A program made the position numbers and the translations under genes. 64,000 nt of DNA. Source: an uncultured Eubacteriales bacterium (lineage in GTDB: Bacteria; Bacillota; Clostridia; Christensenellales; Aristaeellaceae). Below the pieces are notes generated by a model. That model was not told where the DNA came from. It was given only the letters and a program-made list of their open reading frames with translations, and did no database searches. Positions 1 through 7,877 of the stretch are shown in pieces. The stretch's first letter is position 1, and each line of letters opens with the position of its first letter. Where the stretch lies: assembly GCA_902764875.1 (NCBI GenBank), contig CACWXP010000001.1, forward strand, positions 62,001-126,000, read 5' to 3'.

Positions 1-1
1 C

Positions 2-166
2 AGCGGCAATCCGGTGACGGACGAAGACTATACAGATCATTGCACCGTCACGTTCCACGGAAGGGCCATGGCGATCCTTCGGGCGGGATATGAGAAGGGG
101 AAGATTGGACTGAAAGTATCGGGAGAAGGGTTGCCGGAAGCAGAAACAGTGTTGACGGCTGAATGA
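2..166 (+). CDS. C-terminal end of a probable glycoside hydrolase family 2 protein (partial)
   Basis: Only the last 54 codons are in the window; the reading frame is open from base 2 to the TGA at 164-166. The segment contains an F-H-G-R-A-M-A-I-L-R-A-G stretch followed by a short G-x-I-x-L-x-V-S strand. This looks like the C-terminal immunoglobulin-like beta-sandwich that closes many family 2 beta-galactosidase-type enzymes. The family call rests on this short segment alone. A bidirectional hairpin follows directly. Confidence 0.45.
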   Translation, partial: SGNPVTDEDYTDHCTVTFHGRAMAILRAGYEKGKIGLKVSGEGLPEAETVLTAE

Positions 167-190
167 AATTTTCGAAGAAGAATGTCATAC

Positions 191-223
191 AAAAAGCCGC
201 TGAGCGAACTTCCGCGGCTTTTT
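191..223. terminator. Bidirectional rho-independent terminator
   Basis: A 10-bp perfect stem (191-200 with 214-223, AAAAAGCCGC/GCGGCTTTTT) has an A-tract on the left and a T-tract on the right. It can therefore end both the glycosidase gene on the plus strand and the convergent DUF362 gene on the minus strand. Confidence 0.85.
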
Positions 224-240
224 GAGCGCTATGCGGGTTG

Positions 241-1365
241 TTACTTCATCCGGATCAGGTCGTAATCCCGGGTTCCGTAGCCGATTTTCTCCGCATGCTT
301 GAGGCACTCCCGCCAGCTGGTGTTGGGATGGACATCCTTGAAGGGATCATGATGGTGATGCCACCCATCCTGCTCGAGGTGATCTGTCAGCTGACTGTTC
401 GGCAGCGGGTCGGCCTTCAGACACAGATCCGCACAGGCCTGATCCAGGGCTACCGCGTCAAAGGACGCCAACATGCCCAGATTCGGCAGAATCGGAGCGT
501 CGTTTTCCCCGTGACAGTCGCAGTCCGGAGAGACGTCCATGATCATATTGATGTAGAAAACCGGCTTTCCGGCAGCAATCGCCGCGGAATACTCCGCCAT
601 TTTGCGACCGAGGACTTCGGATACGCTGTCGAAAGCCGTATAGATCGCATCGAAGGCACAGGCGCCGATACACCGGCCGCAGCCCTTGCAGAGGCTCTGG
701 TCGATGACGGCTTTGCCCGTATCATAGGAAATCGCATCGGAGCCGCATTCCTTCGCGCATTTGCGGCAGCTGCGGCAGAGGTCCGGATTGACCATGGGTT
801 TTCCCTCATTATGCTGCTGCATTTTTCCGGCCCGGCTGCCGCCGCCCATGCCCAGGTTCTTGACGGCGCCGCCGAAACCGGCGAGCTCGTGGCCCTTGAA
901 ATGGCTGAGGACAATAATGATATCCGCATCGTACAGCGCCCGGCCGATATAGGCTTCCCTGCAGAGTTCGCCATTCGGCACCGGGACCGCGATATCGTCC
1001 GTTCCCTTCAGGCCGTCCGCAATGATGTTATGACATCCGGTCGTCATATAGTTGAAGCCGTCGATATCCGCATTCAGCAGATGATCCACCGCTTTTTTCC
1101 GGGAACCGGGATAGAGCGTGTTACAGTCCGTGAGGAAGGGCTTTCCGCCGTATTCCTTGACCAGGTCGGCGACGGCTTTTACATAATTGGGCCGCAGGTA
1201 CGCGAAATTCCCGAGCTCGCCGAAATGCAGCTTGATGGCCACAAACTTCCCGTCAAAGTTGATTTTGTTCATTCCGGCCAATTTGCAAAGGTTCTGGAGT
1301 TTTACGCCCTGGCTTACATCCAGCCGCGTACGGAAATCAGTAAAATACACTTTTGCCTTTTCCAT
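241..1365 (-). CDS. DUF362 domain protein with two 4Fe-4S clusters
   Basis: 374 residues. The N-terminal two thirds matches the DUF362 fold, including the K-L-H-F-G-E and S-H-F-K-G-H-E stretches typical of the family. Two classic ferredoxin motifs follow: C197/C200/C203/C207 and C226/C229/C232/C236. The protein has no signal peptide, so it should be a cytoplasmic redox protein; its substrate is unknown. The start is supported by a GGAGG site eight bases upstream. It is a single-gene unit reading toward the bidirectional terminator at 191-223. Family membership is firm; any pathway would be a guess. Confidence 0.9.
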   Translation of the reverse strand: MEKAKVYFTDFRTRLDVSQGVKLQNLCKLAGMNKINFDGKFVAIKLHFGELGNFAYLRPNYVKAVADLVKEYGGKPFLTDCNTLYPGSRKKAVDHLLNADIDGFNYMTTGCHNIIADGLKGTDDIAVPVPNGELCREAYIGRALYDADIIIVLSHFKGHELAGFGGAVKNLGMGGGSRAGKMQQHNEGKPMVNPDLCRSCRKCAKECGSDAISYDTGKAVIDQSLCKGCGRCIGACAFDAIYTAFDSVSEVLGRKMAEYSAAIAAGKPVFYINMIMDVSPDCDCHGENDAPILPNLGMLASFDAVALDQACADLCLKADPLPNSQLTDHLEQDGWHHHHDPFKDVHPNTSWRECLKHAEKIGYGTRDYDLIRMK

Positions 1366-1415
1366 TTTCTTTTCCTCCGCATTCTGATTGTTTTTCTTTG
1401 CGCCGTGGTTCTGTG

Positions 1416-1445
1416 ATTATAGCATATTCAGGGCGGTTCTGTCAT
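1416..1445 (-). promoter_or_regulatory. Sigma-A-type promoter for the DUF362 gene
   Basis: On the minus strand ATGACA (1445-1440) and TATAAT (1421-1416) are separated by 18 bp, upstream of the start codon at 1365. It is back to back with the thrE promoter. Confidence 0.6.
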
Positions 1446-1457
1446 GCTTTTTTATTG

Positions 1458-1486
1458 TTGACAATGGGCAAGCACAGGGGTAAATT
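1458..1486 (+). promoter_or_regulatory. Sigma-A-type promoter for the thrE pair
   Basis: TTGACA (1458-1463) and TAAATT (1481-1486) are separated by exactly 17 bp. The start codon at 1558 follows about 65 bases after the expected transcription start. Confidence 0.7.
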
Positions 1487-1557
1487 GTCTGTGAAAGGAA
1501 GAGTGATTATTATTGAAATTTGCCGCGAATTTGGCAAGAAACTGTGAAAGGAATATC

Positions 1558-2352
1558 ATGAGCCATATTACTGAGCAAACTCCCGAAGCCTCCTGCATGG
1601 AAGCTCTGCAGACGGCCGGGAGAATTATTATGGAAAACGGCGGGGAAACCTACCGCGCGGAGGAAACCGTTAACCGCATGGGAACGGGGTTTGGACTGGA
1701 GAATGTTGAGAGTTTTGCGGTGCCCAGCGGTCTGTTTATCAGCTATCAGGGAGAGGACGGAAATCCCGTAACCAGCGTGAAGCGCGTTCACCGCCTCGGC
1801 CGGAACCTGACGCGGGTGGATGAAGTGAATCAGGTATCCCGGAAAGTATTTACCGGCGAAATGAACTGCCAGGCAGCACTGGCAAAGCTTCGGGAGATTG
1901 ACGCCATGCCCGGCGCTTTTCGAGGCGTCTGGAGTCTGCCGGCTGCCTTCCTGTGCGCCAGCGGCTTTACGGCGCTGTTCGGCGGCGGATGGCTGGCCAT
2001 TGCCGTTGCCGGCGTTGTTGCAGCGCTGGTGCAGGGAATAGAAACGCTGCTGGACCGGTTTCGCAACCGGGGACTGACCGCCTCGGTGATCGGCGGGTTT
2101 GTCACAGCTCTGCTGCCGCATCTGCTTGCTCTTGCTATCTCCGATTTGCAGGTTGAACTGATCATCGCCGGCGCCATCATGCCGCTGGTGCCCGGGCTGG
2201 CCATGACCACCGCAGTGCAGGATACCATGCGCGGCGACATGGTTTCGGGGCTCTCCCACGGCGCACAGGCTATTCTGACCGCTTTTCTGATTGCGGGCGG
2301 CGCTCTGCTGGCGGTTGCGGTGATTCGCCAGATGACGGGAGGTGCCGTCTGA
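1558..2352 (+). CDS. Threonine/serine exporter, ThrE N-terminal subunit (DUF1212)
   Basis: 264 residues from the ATG at 1558, chosen because GAAAGGA lies just upstream; an in-frame ATG at 1513 has no ribosome site. The N-terminal cytosolic part carries the E-N-G-G-E-T-Y-R-A-E-E-T-V segment typical of ThrE. About four or five hydrophobic helices follow from residue ~125. In actinobacteria ThrE is one polypeptide; in many Bacillota the two halves are separate, as here. It is translationally coupled to the next gene, with TGA/ATG sharing one base at 2352. Likely role: efflux of threonine/serine or a similar small metabolite. Confidence 0.88.
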   Translation: MSHITEQTPEASCMEALQTAGRIIMENGGETYRAEETVNRMGTGFGLENVESFAVPSGLFISYQGEDGNPVTSVKRVHRLGRNLTRVDEVNQVSRKVFTGEMNCQAALAKLREIDAMPGAFRGVWSLPAAFLCASGFTALFGGGWLAIAVAGVVAALVQGIETLLDRFRNRGLTASVIGGFVTALLPHLLALAISDLQVELIIAGAIMPLVPGLAMTTAVQDTMRGDMVSGLSHGAQAILTAFLIAGGALLAVAVIRQMTGGAV

Positions 2353-2810
2353 TGCCTTTATGGGAAGAAATACTGCGCGCTGTGATCGGATCGTTTTTCG
2401 GAACGGTGGGATTTGCCATGCTGGTGCATGTGCCGAAACGGGCATGGCTGGCTTCCGGGGTGATTGCTTCCTTCTCCTATCTGGTTTACTGGGGCTGCCT
2501 TCATATCGGCTTGTCTGACCCGACTTCGATTTTTCTGGGATCCTTTTTCGGTTCCCTGACCGGGCTGCTGTGTGCCCGGAAAATGAAAATCATCGGAACC
2601 GTTTTTCTGATGTCTGCCGTGGTACCGGTGGTTCCGGGGCTGGGGCTGTACCGGATGATGGCCTTCCTGGCCCAAAACCGGATCGGCGAGGGCGCGGATA
2701 TGGGCATTCGCGCCATGATTACCATTGCCATGATTGCGCTGGGGCTTGGCGCCGGCGGCATGATTGACAAGATGCTCCATTCTCATAGTCTGAAGAATCA
2801 TCATATCTGA
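2352..2810 (+). CDS. Threonine/serine exporter, ThrE C-terminal subunit (DUF3815)
   Basis: 152 residues with about four transmembrane helices, including the V-P-V-V-P-G-L-G-L-Y motif typical of the C-terminal half of ThrE. It starts on the last base of the preceding stop codon, which implies translational coupling and a 1:1 complex with the N-terminal subunit. No separate promoter is seen. Confidence 0.88.
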   Translation: MPLWEEILRAVIGSFFGTVGFAMLVHVPKRAWLASGVIASFSYLVYWGCLHIGLSDPTSIFLGSFFGSLTGLLCARKMKIIGTVFLMSAVVPVVPGLGLYRMMAFLAQNRIGEGADMGIRAMITIAMIALGLGAGGMIDKMLHSHSLKNHHI

Positions 2811-2819
2811 AAAAAATCC

Positions 2820-2848
2820 TTGACAATTTCTTTTTCGTCCTGTATTAT
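2820..2848 (+). promoter_or_regulatory. Strong promoter for the two Met tRNAs
   Basis: TTGACA (2820-2825), a 17-bp spacer and TATTAT (2843-2848) lie about 30 bases before the first tRNA, a near-consensus stable-RNA promoter. Confidence 0.8.
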
Positions 2849-2879
2849 ATGCTTTGCCGCTTGCGAGAGCGGCGAATGA

Positions 2880-2952
2880 CGCGGGGTGGAGCAGCTGGCA
2901 GCTCGTCGGGCTCATAACCCGGAGGTCGGGGGTTCAAATCCCTCCCCCGCAA
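2880..2952 (+). tRNA. Initiator tRNA-Met (CAT)
   Basis: A 73-nt cloverleaf with acceptor CGCGGGG (2880-2886) against CCCCGCA (2945-2951). The 1:72 pair is C-A and unpaired, the hallmark of bacterial initiator tRNA. The anticodon stem ends in three G-C pairs flanking CTCATAA. The CCA end is not encoded. Confidence 0.93.
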
Positions 2953-2960
2953 CTTTTTCT

Positions 2961-3034
2961 GGCTCAATAGCTCAGTTGGCTAGAGCATTCGGTTCATACC
3001 CGGAGTGTCATAGGTTCGAGTCCTATTTGAGCCA
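2961..3034 (+). tRNA. Elongator tRNA-Met (CAT)
   Basis: A 74-nt cloverleaf with acceptor GGCTCAA/TTGAGCC (2961-2967/3027-3033), discriminator A3034, and anticodon loop TTCATAC. The CGG-TTCATAC-CCG anticodon arm resembles elongator Met tRNAs of Bacillota more than the lysidine-modified Ile2 tRNA that also reads CAT in DNA; Ile2 cannot be fully excluded. CCA is not encoded. Confidence 0.88.
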
Positions 3035-3038
3035 CACG

Positions 3039-3072
3039 AAAACCCTCGGAGAATCAACGCCGAGGGTTTTTT
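3039..3072. terminator. Bidirectional terminator after the tRNA pair
   Basis: An 11-bp stem (3039-3049 AAAACCCTCGG with 3060-3072) is followed by a T-run on the plus strand. The A-run on the left provides a T-run for the minus strand, so it can also end the operon that finishes at 3145. Confidence 0.85.
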
Positions 3073-3144
3073 CTGCCCTTCGAAGGATGGGAAAACCGGT
3101 ACAGCCTCACCCGGTTTGGGGTCAAATGGGAGTCAGGCTGGTCG

Positions 3145-3714
3145 TCAGAACAGGGACACCGACAGATTGATGAGGATGTGCATGATGACGGGAGCGGTTA
3201 CCGTTCCCGTTTTCTTTCGGGCCAGGCTGAACAGGAGGCCGGCGGCAAAAGCTACAGCCATCTGCACGGGGGAGCCGTGGGCAACGGCAAACAGCAGGGA
3301 ATTCAGCAGAATGGCGCCGGCCACCGGCAGGAAGCGCAGGCAGTGTTCATAGACCAGGCCCCGGTAGAGGATCTCTTCTGTGATCGGACCGAGCACGCAT
3401 ACCAGGAGAAAGGCGGGGACCCCGGGAGAGGCTTCCGCGGATTTTCCGAACCAGAAACGGTTCAATAGTCCGCAGATCAATCCGACGCCGGTCCACAGCA
3501 GGAGATCCCTGCCGGACAGCCGGAAAGCGGCCGGGCCTTTTTCGCGGACATACAGGAATGCTGCCACGACAAGGAGAAAACCTGTCAATCCGATTTGTGC
3601 CGCCGGCGGCAGGTTTCTCCCGGCATAGCGCAGGAGCAGCCAGATTAACACCGGGAGAATGACGGAAATCCATTCACGAATGCTGTTCTTTTCCATGGCT
3701 GTTTTCGGTTTCAT
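3145..3714 (-). CDS. CPBP-family intramembrane metalloprotease
   Basis: 189 residues, mostly membrane helices. The CPBP (CAAX protease/bacteriocin-processing, Abi) signatures are all present: E-E-I-L-Y-R-G near residue 112, A-H-G near 145, and H-I-L-I-N near 179. It overlaps the end of the upstream gene by about 40 bases, or 23 if the internal ATG at 3696 is used, so it is the last cistron of the minus-strand envelope operon. Family members process or protect against peptides, or act in membrane stress; the role here is unknown. Confidence 0.85.
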   Translation of the reverse strand: MKPKTAMEKNSIREWISVILPVLIWLLLRYAGRNLPPAAQIGLTGFLLVVAAFLYVREKGPAAFRLSGRDLLLWTGVGLICGLLNRFWFGKSAEASPGVPAFLLVCVLGPITEEILYRGLVYEHCLRFLPVAGAILLNSLLFAVAHGSPVQMAVAFAAGLLFSLARKKTGTVTAPVIMHILINLSVSLF

Positions 3715-5032
3715 CCGACATCTGCACTTTCACGGTTTTGTTTCTGGTTTCTTTTGAAAAACGTTTCTTTTGTTTTGCTGTTTCAGCGGCTTCGACATTG
3801 CTCCCGGCTTCTTTCAGCAGCCGCTGCCGGACTTCGGACAGATAATCTGCAATGGTGGGAATGGAATTCCCAACATTTGCCCAGGTTTCTTCAATGGCTG
3901 CTTTCCGGCCTTCCGCATATGCCTGTGAGTGCAGGCTTTCTTCAATCATCTCCGGCAGTTTGTCGGCGTTTTCCTGCGTCAGCTGCATTCCGACCTTCGG
4001 AAGCGCCCGGAAGGTCCACATTTCTTCGTCCAGCCATCCGGCATCGTAAGGTTCATAGTCAAAGTCCACATCCGCATAGATGATGGGCCGGTCAAACACC
4101 AGCGCAAAATCGAAAACAACGCCGGAATAATCGGAGATCAGCAGATCCGACCGGTACAGGACATCAAAGTTGTCGTTGTCAAAATTCCATTCCAGCTTTT
4201 CGCTTTCCGGGAATTTTTGGCGCAGCCGGTCGATCAGTTCCTTTTCGGAAGTCATCGACTGGGGATGGGGACGGAGAATGATATGATATCCGGTTTTGCA
4301 CAGGTTTTCGATCATTTGCTCGCCGAAACGGTTGAAGATGCTGCTGGGGCCCCAGCTGGGGGCCAGCAGGACGGTGGTCTTATGGGCCGGAGCGGGCCCG
4401 CGTTCCAGCCATTTCTGCCGCAGGGAGTCCATATGCGGCAGACCGGCCATCACGCATTCCTTGGGCGGCAGATGCCGCAACGCCTCCATCTTCCGGACTT
4501 CATTGATCTGGTATTCCCCGCTCAGCAGCAGGGCATCGTAGTAGTCTATTCCGAACATCCGGTAGCAGGTTACGCCGTTGGCGGCATGGAGCACATGTAC
4601 ATACCAGCTGACGTCTCTGGAACGTTTCCATTGATAGACATCCAGGCCGGGGGTGCTGGAAAGCACGACGTCTGCCTGCAACATGTTCATCCTGGCAAAA
4701 GCCCGGTTGCCTTCACCGGCGAACTCTGCTTTGACATGCTCATATTTCTCCTTCAGCAGGGGATCATCCGGAGAAGCCGTGAGGTACAGCACGGTTTCCC
4801 CGCGCTTTTCCATCTCGTCGCAGAGGGGCTTGAAGATGGTCCAGTAACGCTTGCTGTCGGTGAAAAATACAAAGGGGATCCGGGCAGATTCCCTGCTTCG
4901 GTTTTTTCCGCCGCTGAGCAGAACCTTCAGTTTCACCCAGCTGTTCCGCAGGGCATAGATGGCCGCACCGATGACGCCGATCAGGATCGTGAACAGCATG
5001 CTTCCCGTGCCAGGGTCGATGTAGAAAATCAT
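3674..5032 (-). CDS. CDP-glycerol glycerophosphotransferase family protein (TagB/TagF-like)
   Basis: 452 residues. An N-terminal hydrophobic anchor (about residues 10-28) precedes a GT-B-like fold. Recognisable motifs are A-P-S-W-G-P, the I-L-R-P-H-P-Q segment, and the S-D-Y-S-G-V-V-F-D-F-A core of the family. These enzymes add glycerol-phosphate or ribitol-phosphate units from CDP donors to teichoic-acid-like polymers at the inner membrane face. The C-terminal ~45 residues are charged and low-complexity. GGAGG upstream supports the start. It begins one base after the stop of the YidC-sulfatase gene, so the two products probably act together. Confidence 0.85.
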   Translation of the reverse strand: MIFYIDPGTGSMLFTILIGVIGAAIYALRNSWVKLKVLLSGGKNRSRESARIPFVFFTDSKRYWTIFKPLCDEMEKRGETVLYLTASPDDPLLKEKYEHVKAEFAGEGNRAFARMNMLQADVVLSSTPGLDVYQWKRSRDVSWYVHVLHAANGVTCYRMFGIDYYDALLLSGEYQINEVRKMEALRHLPPKECVMAGLPHMDSLRQKWLERGPAPAHKTTVLLAPSWGPSSIFNRFGEQMIENLCKTGYHIILRPHPQSMTSEKELIDRLRQKFPESEKLEWNFDNDNFDVLYRSDLLISDYSGVVFDFALVFDRPIIYADVDFDYEPYDAGWLDEEMWTFRALPKVGMQLTQENADKLPEMIEESLHSQAYAEGRKAAIEETWANVGNSIPTIADYLSEVRQRLLKEAGSNVEAAETAKQKKRFSKETRNKTVKVQMSDETENSHGKEQHS

Positions 5033-5033
5033 A

Positions 5034-7709
5034 TCAGGGGACCTCCCAGTTGCTCACGTCGAACAGGTTTTGGTTTTTCAACACCAGCCGCACAGGATCC
5101 GTGAAGAGGTTTCCGTGGTTTTCCGCAATGCGCCAGTCTGTCAGCATGACATACTGCTCTTCCTCGTTCTTTGCGTCTTCGTTGATCGGGTTTCCGGTGA
5201 AAGGATTGACCGGGTTTTCAATGAGACCGCGCATGGCTTCCGACGGAAGATCCGCGATGGTCATGAAGGTGCTGTCAACGGTGAATTCTTCTCCGCTGTT
5301 GAAATCCTTGATCATCATCAGGGCGTTGTAGGCCATGATGCCGTCGTGGGGAGCAAGCGTGTTTTCACCTTCTTTTCCGCCGGTGAGGATATGGTTCAGT
5401 TCCAGATCCCAACCGTGGTCGCTGACTACGAGAATCCTCGTATTGTCCCACAGACCGTTCTCCCGCAGATAGTCAAACCATTTTCCGACCTGAATGAAGG
5501 CCGCCATGTCGCACTGGTAATGCTCCATTTGTGCAACCGTCTTCAGTTCCAGATGTCCTCCGAAGGAAGCACCCCGCACCTGATGCTCCGCTTCATATGC
5601 TGTGTTGTCCACAACCGACTGCGGCTCAAAGGCCGGCTCCTGCAGCATGGTCACATCGTGGGTGGTGATGTTGCTGAAAATCAGGCAGGTGTTTTCGACA
5701 GTGTATGCATCTTCCGTTTCCCCGGCGATTTTTGTCATGGCCGGCAGATTCTGCAGCGCTGTATAGGCCTTTACGTACTCATTCGAAATGCCGGTGCTTG
5801 TCAGCGGTGTTTCCGCCGTGAAGGCTACCTTGTTATCGTCTCCCAGAAGATTGGCCGGATTCAAGGCTTCCGCTTCATTGTATTTTCCGTTGTTGTAAAC
5901 CTCGGTATGCAGCAATACCGGGGATGCACGGAAAATGCTGTAACAGAACAGATTCCGGTTGATGGTCCTGTCCTTCTTCTCAATCATCGCCTTTTCCGAA
6001 TCAATAAAGGCGCCGTAAGTGTTGTAGGCGTGAATGGCGGGATAGTCGTCAAAGATGCTCAGATCCGGGATCCACAGGTATCCTGCGTAGGGCGGATCGC
6101 ATACCGTTGTGTCAAATCCGTTTTCCGAGAACAGCACGGGAAGAACTTTCAGGGCTTCGTTCTGTTTTTCCGGCAGGCTTTGATCTGTCCGTTTGTCCAG
6201 CTCGAAAGGACGGTATTCATAGCCTGCAAACAGGGCCGGGGTGGCGACATTGGTGTTTTTTCCGTAGGAAAGGGTGTTGGGATAATACGTGAATCCCCGG
6301 AACTGCTCCGCTACTGTGGGGTTTTCCTCGAAGATATACGGGACAAAGCTGCTGATGCACCGGTCCAGCATCAGCACGACCACATTCCTTCCGTCCCTGG
6401 ACAGGGTGAAGGACGGATCTTCCCCCTTGTTCCCTTCCAGCTCATTCAGCTCCGCGGAGGCGAGACGGATCCCGTTGATATTGATGACGGACATCGCAGT
6501 GAGACCGATGCATCCGGCGATGCACAGCGCCTTCAGAATTTCCGGTTTTTTCTTCCAGAGGAGGAGGATGAGCGCGGAAACGATCAGAATCACCCCGAGG
6601 TTCAGCAAACCGTCCGAAAGCTGCGGCGCCAGAGGATTGTCATACTTCAGCATGGCTGAAAGGTTCCCGTATCCCTTGCCGAAGAACATATAGTTCACAA
6701 TCGCCGCCGCCGAAAGGAGCACGGTACCCAAAGCGAACCGGTTTCTGCCCTTTTCGGAAGAAAGCCGGTAGAAAATGACGCACCAGATGAGGAACGTTCC
6801 GGCAGCCAGCAGCGCGGAAGAGAGTACATAACGAAGCGGGGAATGAAAATCCTTGATTTCCACGAATTCACCGGGGGAAGCGTTCACAATGGCAGAAGGA
6901 ATCAGAATTCCCAACAGAACTGTCAGCAACACACAGCAGCTGTAGAAGATCACCTTCGAACGGCTGGCGGATGTTCTGCCGGGATCGGCGGTTTCCTGCT
7001 TCGCGGTTTCCTGAGCCACCTTCGTTTCTCTGTTTTTCGCGGATTTGCTCATCACAATGTTCTTGATCAGGGAGAAGACATTGTTCAGCGTCCAGTAGAA
7101 TACCAGGCCGGAGGGAGAACCGTACAGCAGGACCAGGAAGACCAGCGCCATACCGTAGAGCTGGATTTTGCTCTTCAGCGGCATGCCCCGGGTGTAGATC
7201 ATGCCGGAGACAATATTGATGACCGTCATCAGAATGGGGAGAAGGTGAACCGGCTGGCCGAAAAGCGTCAGCAGCTGATCCGGCTTTCCGAGATCGGCGA
7301 TCGGCCCGAAGGCGGCCCCCTGGAGCAGGCTCAAGCCGGAAAGATACCGGTAAGCCGCCATAAAGAACGGAATCTCCAACAGCAGGGAAAGAGAACCCTT
7401 CAGGGCGTAATACGGCTTATAGTTATTCTGCCTGTAATACGTCTGGAGAATCATGAAGCGCTCGTCGCCCTTGAACACCCGCTTGATTTTATCCACACCG
7501 GGTTTCAGCCTTTGAGCCTGGAGACGCTCCTCTTCCTGCACGGCGTCTGCCCTTCGGTACAGAGGGAGGACGAGGAAGTTGATGACCAGGCTCAGCAGAA
7601 CAATGGACAGTCCCGGATTCGCGGTGATCCGGTAGCCGACGGCGTAGACCACATCGAACAGAAGTTCCAGCGGCCCCAGGATCAGCTTGGACAGCATATC
7701 TAAAAGCAT
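5034..7709 (-). CDS. YidC/Oxa1-type insertase domain fused to a sulfatase/LTA-synthase-like domain
   Basis: 891 residues from the ATG at 7709, chosen because CGAGG lies nine bases upstream; an ATG at 7730 would leave almost no leader after the promoter. Residues ~1-215 are YidC-like: an N-terminal helix, a charged cytosolic hairpin, and membrane segments including G-L-V-F-Y-W-T-L-N-N. Residues ~250-410 add about five more helices. From ~440 onward lies an alkaline-phosphatase/sulfatase-fold domain, beginning N-V-V-V-L-M-L-D-R, with a G-K-N-T-N-V-A-T-P nucleophile-region candidate and a V-S-D-H-G-W metal motif. Inference: the domain transfers a group to, or assembles, a teichoic-acid-like polymer with the adjacent TagF-like protein, and the YidC part inserts or anchors it. 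Substrate unknown. Confidence 0.8.
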   Translation of the reverse strand: MLLDMLSKLILGPLELLFDVVYAVGYRITANPGLSIVLLSLVINFLVLPLYRRADAVQEEERLQAQRLKPGVDKIKRVFKGDERFMILQTYYRQNNYKPYYALKGSLSLLLEIPFFMAAYRYLSGLSLLQGAAFGPIADLGKPDQLLTLFGQPVHLLPILMTVINIVSGMIYTRGMPLKSKIQLYGMALVFLVLLYGSPSGLVFYWTLNNVFSLIKNIVMSKSAKNRETKVAQETAKQETADPGRTSASRSKVIFYSCCVLLTVLLGILIPSAIVNASPGEFVEIKDFHSPLRYVLSSALLAAGTFLIWCVIFYRLSSEKGRNRFALGTVLLSAAAIVNYMFFGKGYGNLSAMLKYDNPLAPQLSDGLLNLGVILIVSALILLLWKKKPEILKALCIAGCIGLTAMSVININGIRLASAELNELEGNKGEDPSFTLSRDGRNVVVLMLDRCISSFVPYIFEENPTVAEQFRGFTYYPNTLSYGKNTNVATPALFAGYEYRPFELDKRTDQSLPEKQNEALKVLPVLFSENGFDTTVCDPPYAGYLWIPDLSIFDDYPAIHAYNTYGAFIDSEKAMIEKKDRTINRNLFCYSIFRASPVLLHTEVYNNGKYNEAEALNPANLLGDDNKVAFTAETPLTSTGISNEYVKAYTALQNLPAMTKIAGETEDAYTVENTCLIFSNITTHDVTMLQEPAFEPQSVVDNTAYEAEHQVRGASFGGHLELKTVAQMEHYQCDMAAFIQVGKWFDYLRENGLWDNTRILVVSDHGWDLELNHILTGGKEGENTLAPHDGIMAYNALMMIKDFNSGEEFTVDSTFMTIADLPSEAMRGLIENPVNPFTGNPINEDAKNEEEQYVMLTDWRIAENHGNLFTDPVRLVLKNQNLFDVSNWEVP

Positions 7710-7744
7710 GCGCAAAAACCTCGAAATCATGGAATACGGAATGC

Positions 7745-7773
7745 ATTGTATGCCATTCTTCGGATGTAGTCAA
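7745..7773 (-). promoter_or_regulatory. Promoter of the YidC-fusion operon
   Basis: On the minus strand TTGACT (7773-7768), a 17-bp spacer and TACAAT (7750-7745) sit just upstream of the start codon at 7709. Confidence 0.7.
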
Positions 7774-7791
7774 ATGACGGACAAAAAAAGA

Positions 7792-7821
7792 ATGACAGAA
7801 GCGGGACAAATGTGATACAAT
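7792..7821 (+). promoter_or_regulatory. Promoter of the HD-RyR/SLOG operon
   Basis: ATGACA (7792-7797), an 18-bp spacer and an extended -10 element TG-TGA-TACAAT (-10 at 7816-7821) lie 57 bases before the start codon at 7878. Confidence 0.65.
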
Positions 7822-7877
7822 AACTGAAACACAGCAACCCAATACCCCGCGACAGAAAGAAGTTCAGGAGGATCAAT

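Noticed and set aside
2886-3170. Plus-strand frame across the tRNA pair
   Set aside because: It is translated tRNA sequence, not a protein gene.
5070-6659. 529-codon plus-strand frame opposite the YidC-sulfatase gene
   Set aside because: Antisense shadow without recognisable domains; the minus-strand frame has a promoter, ribosome site and conserved motifs.
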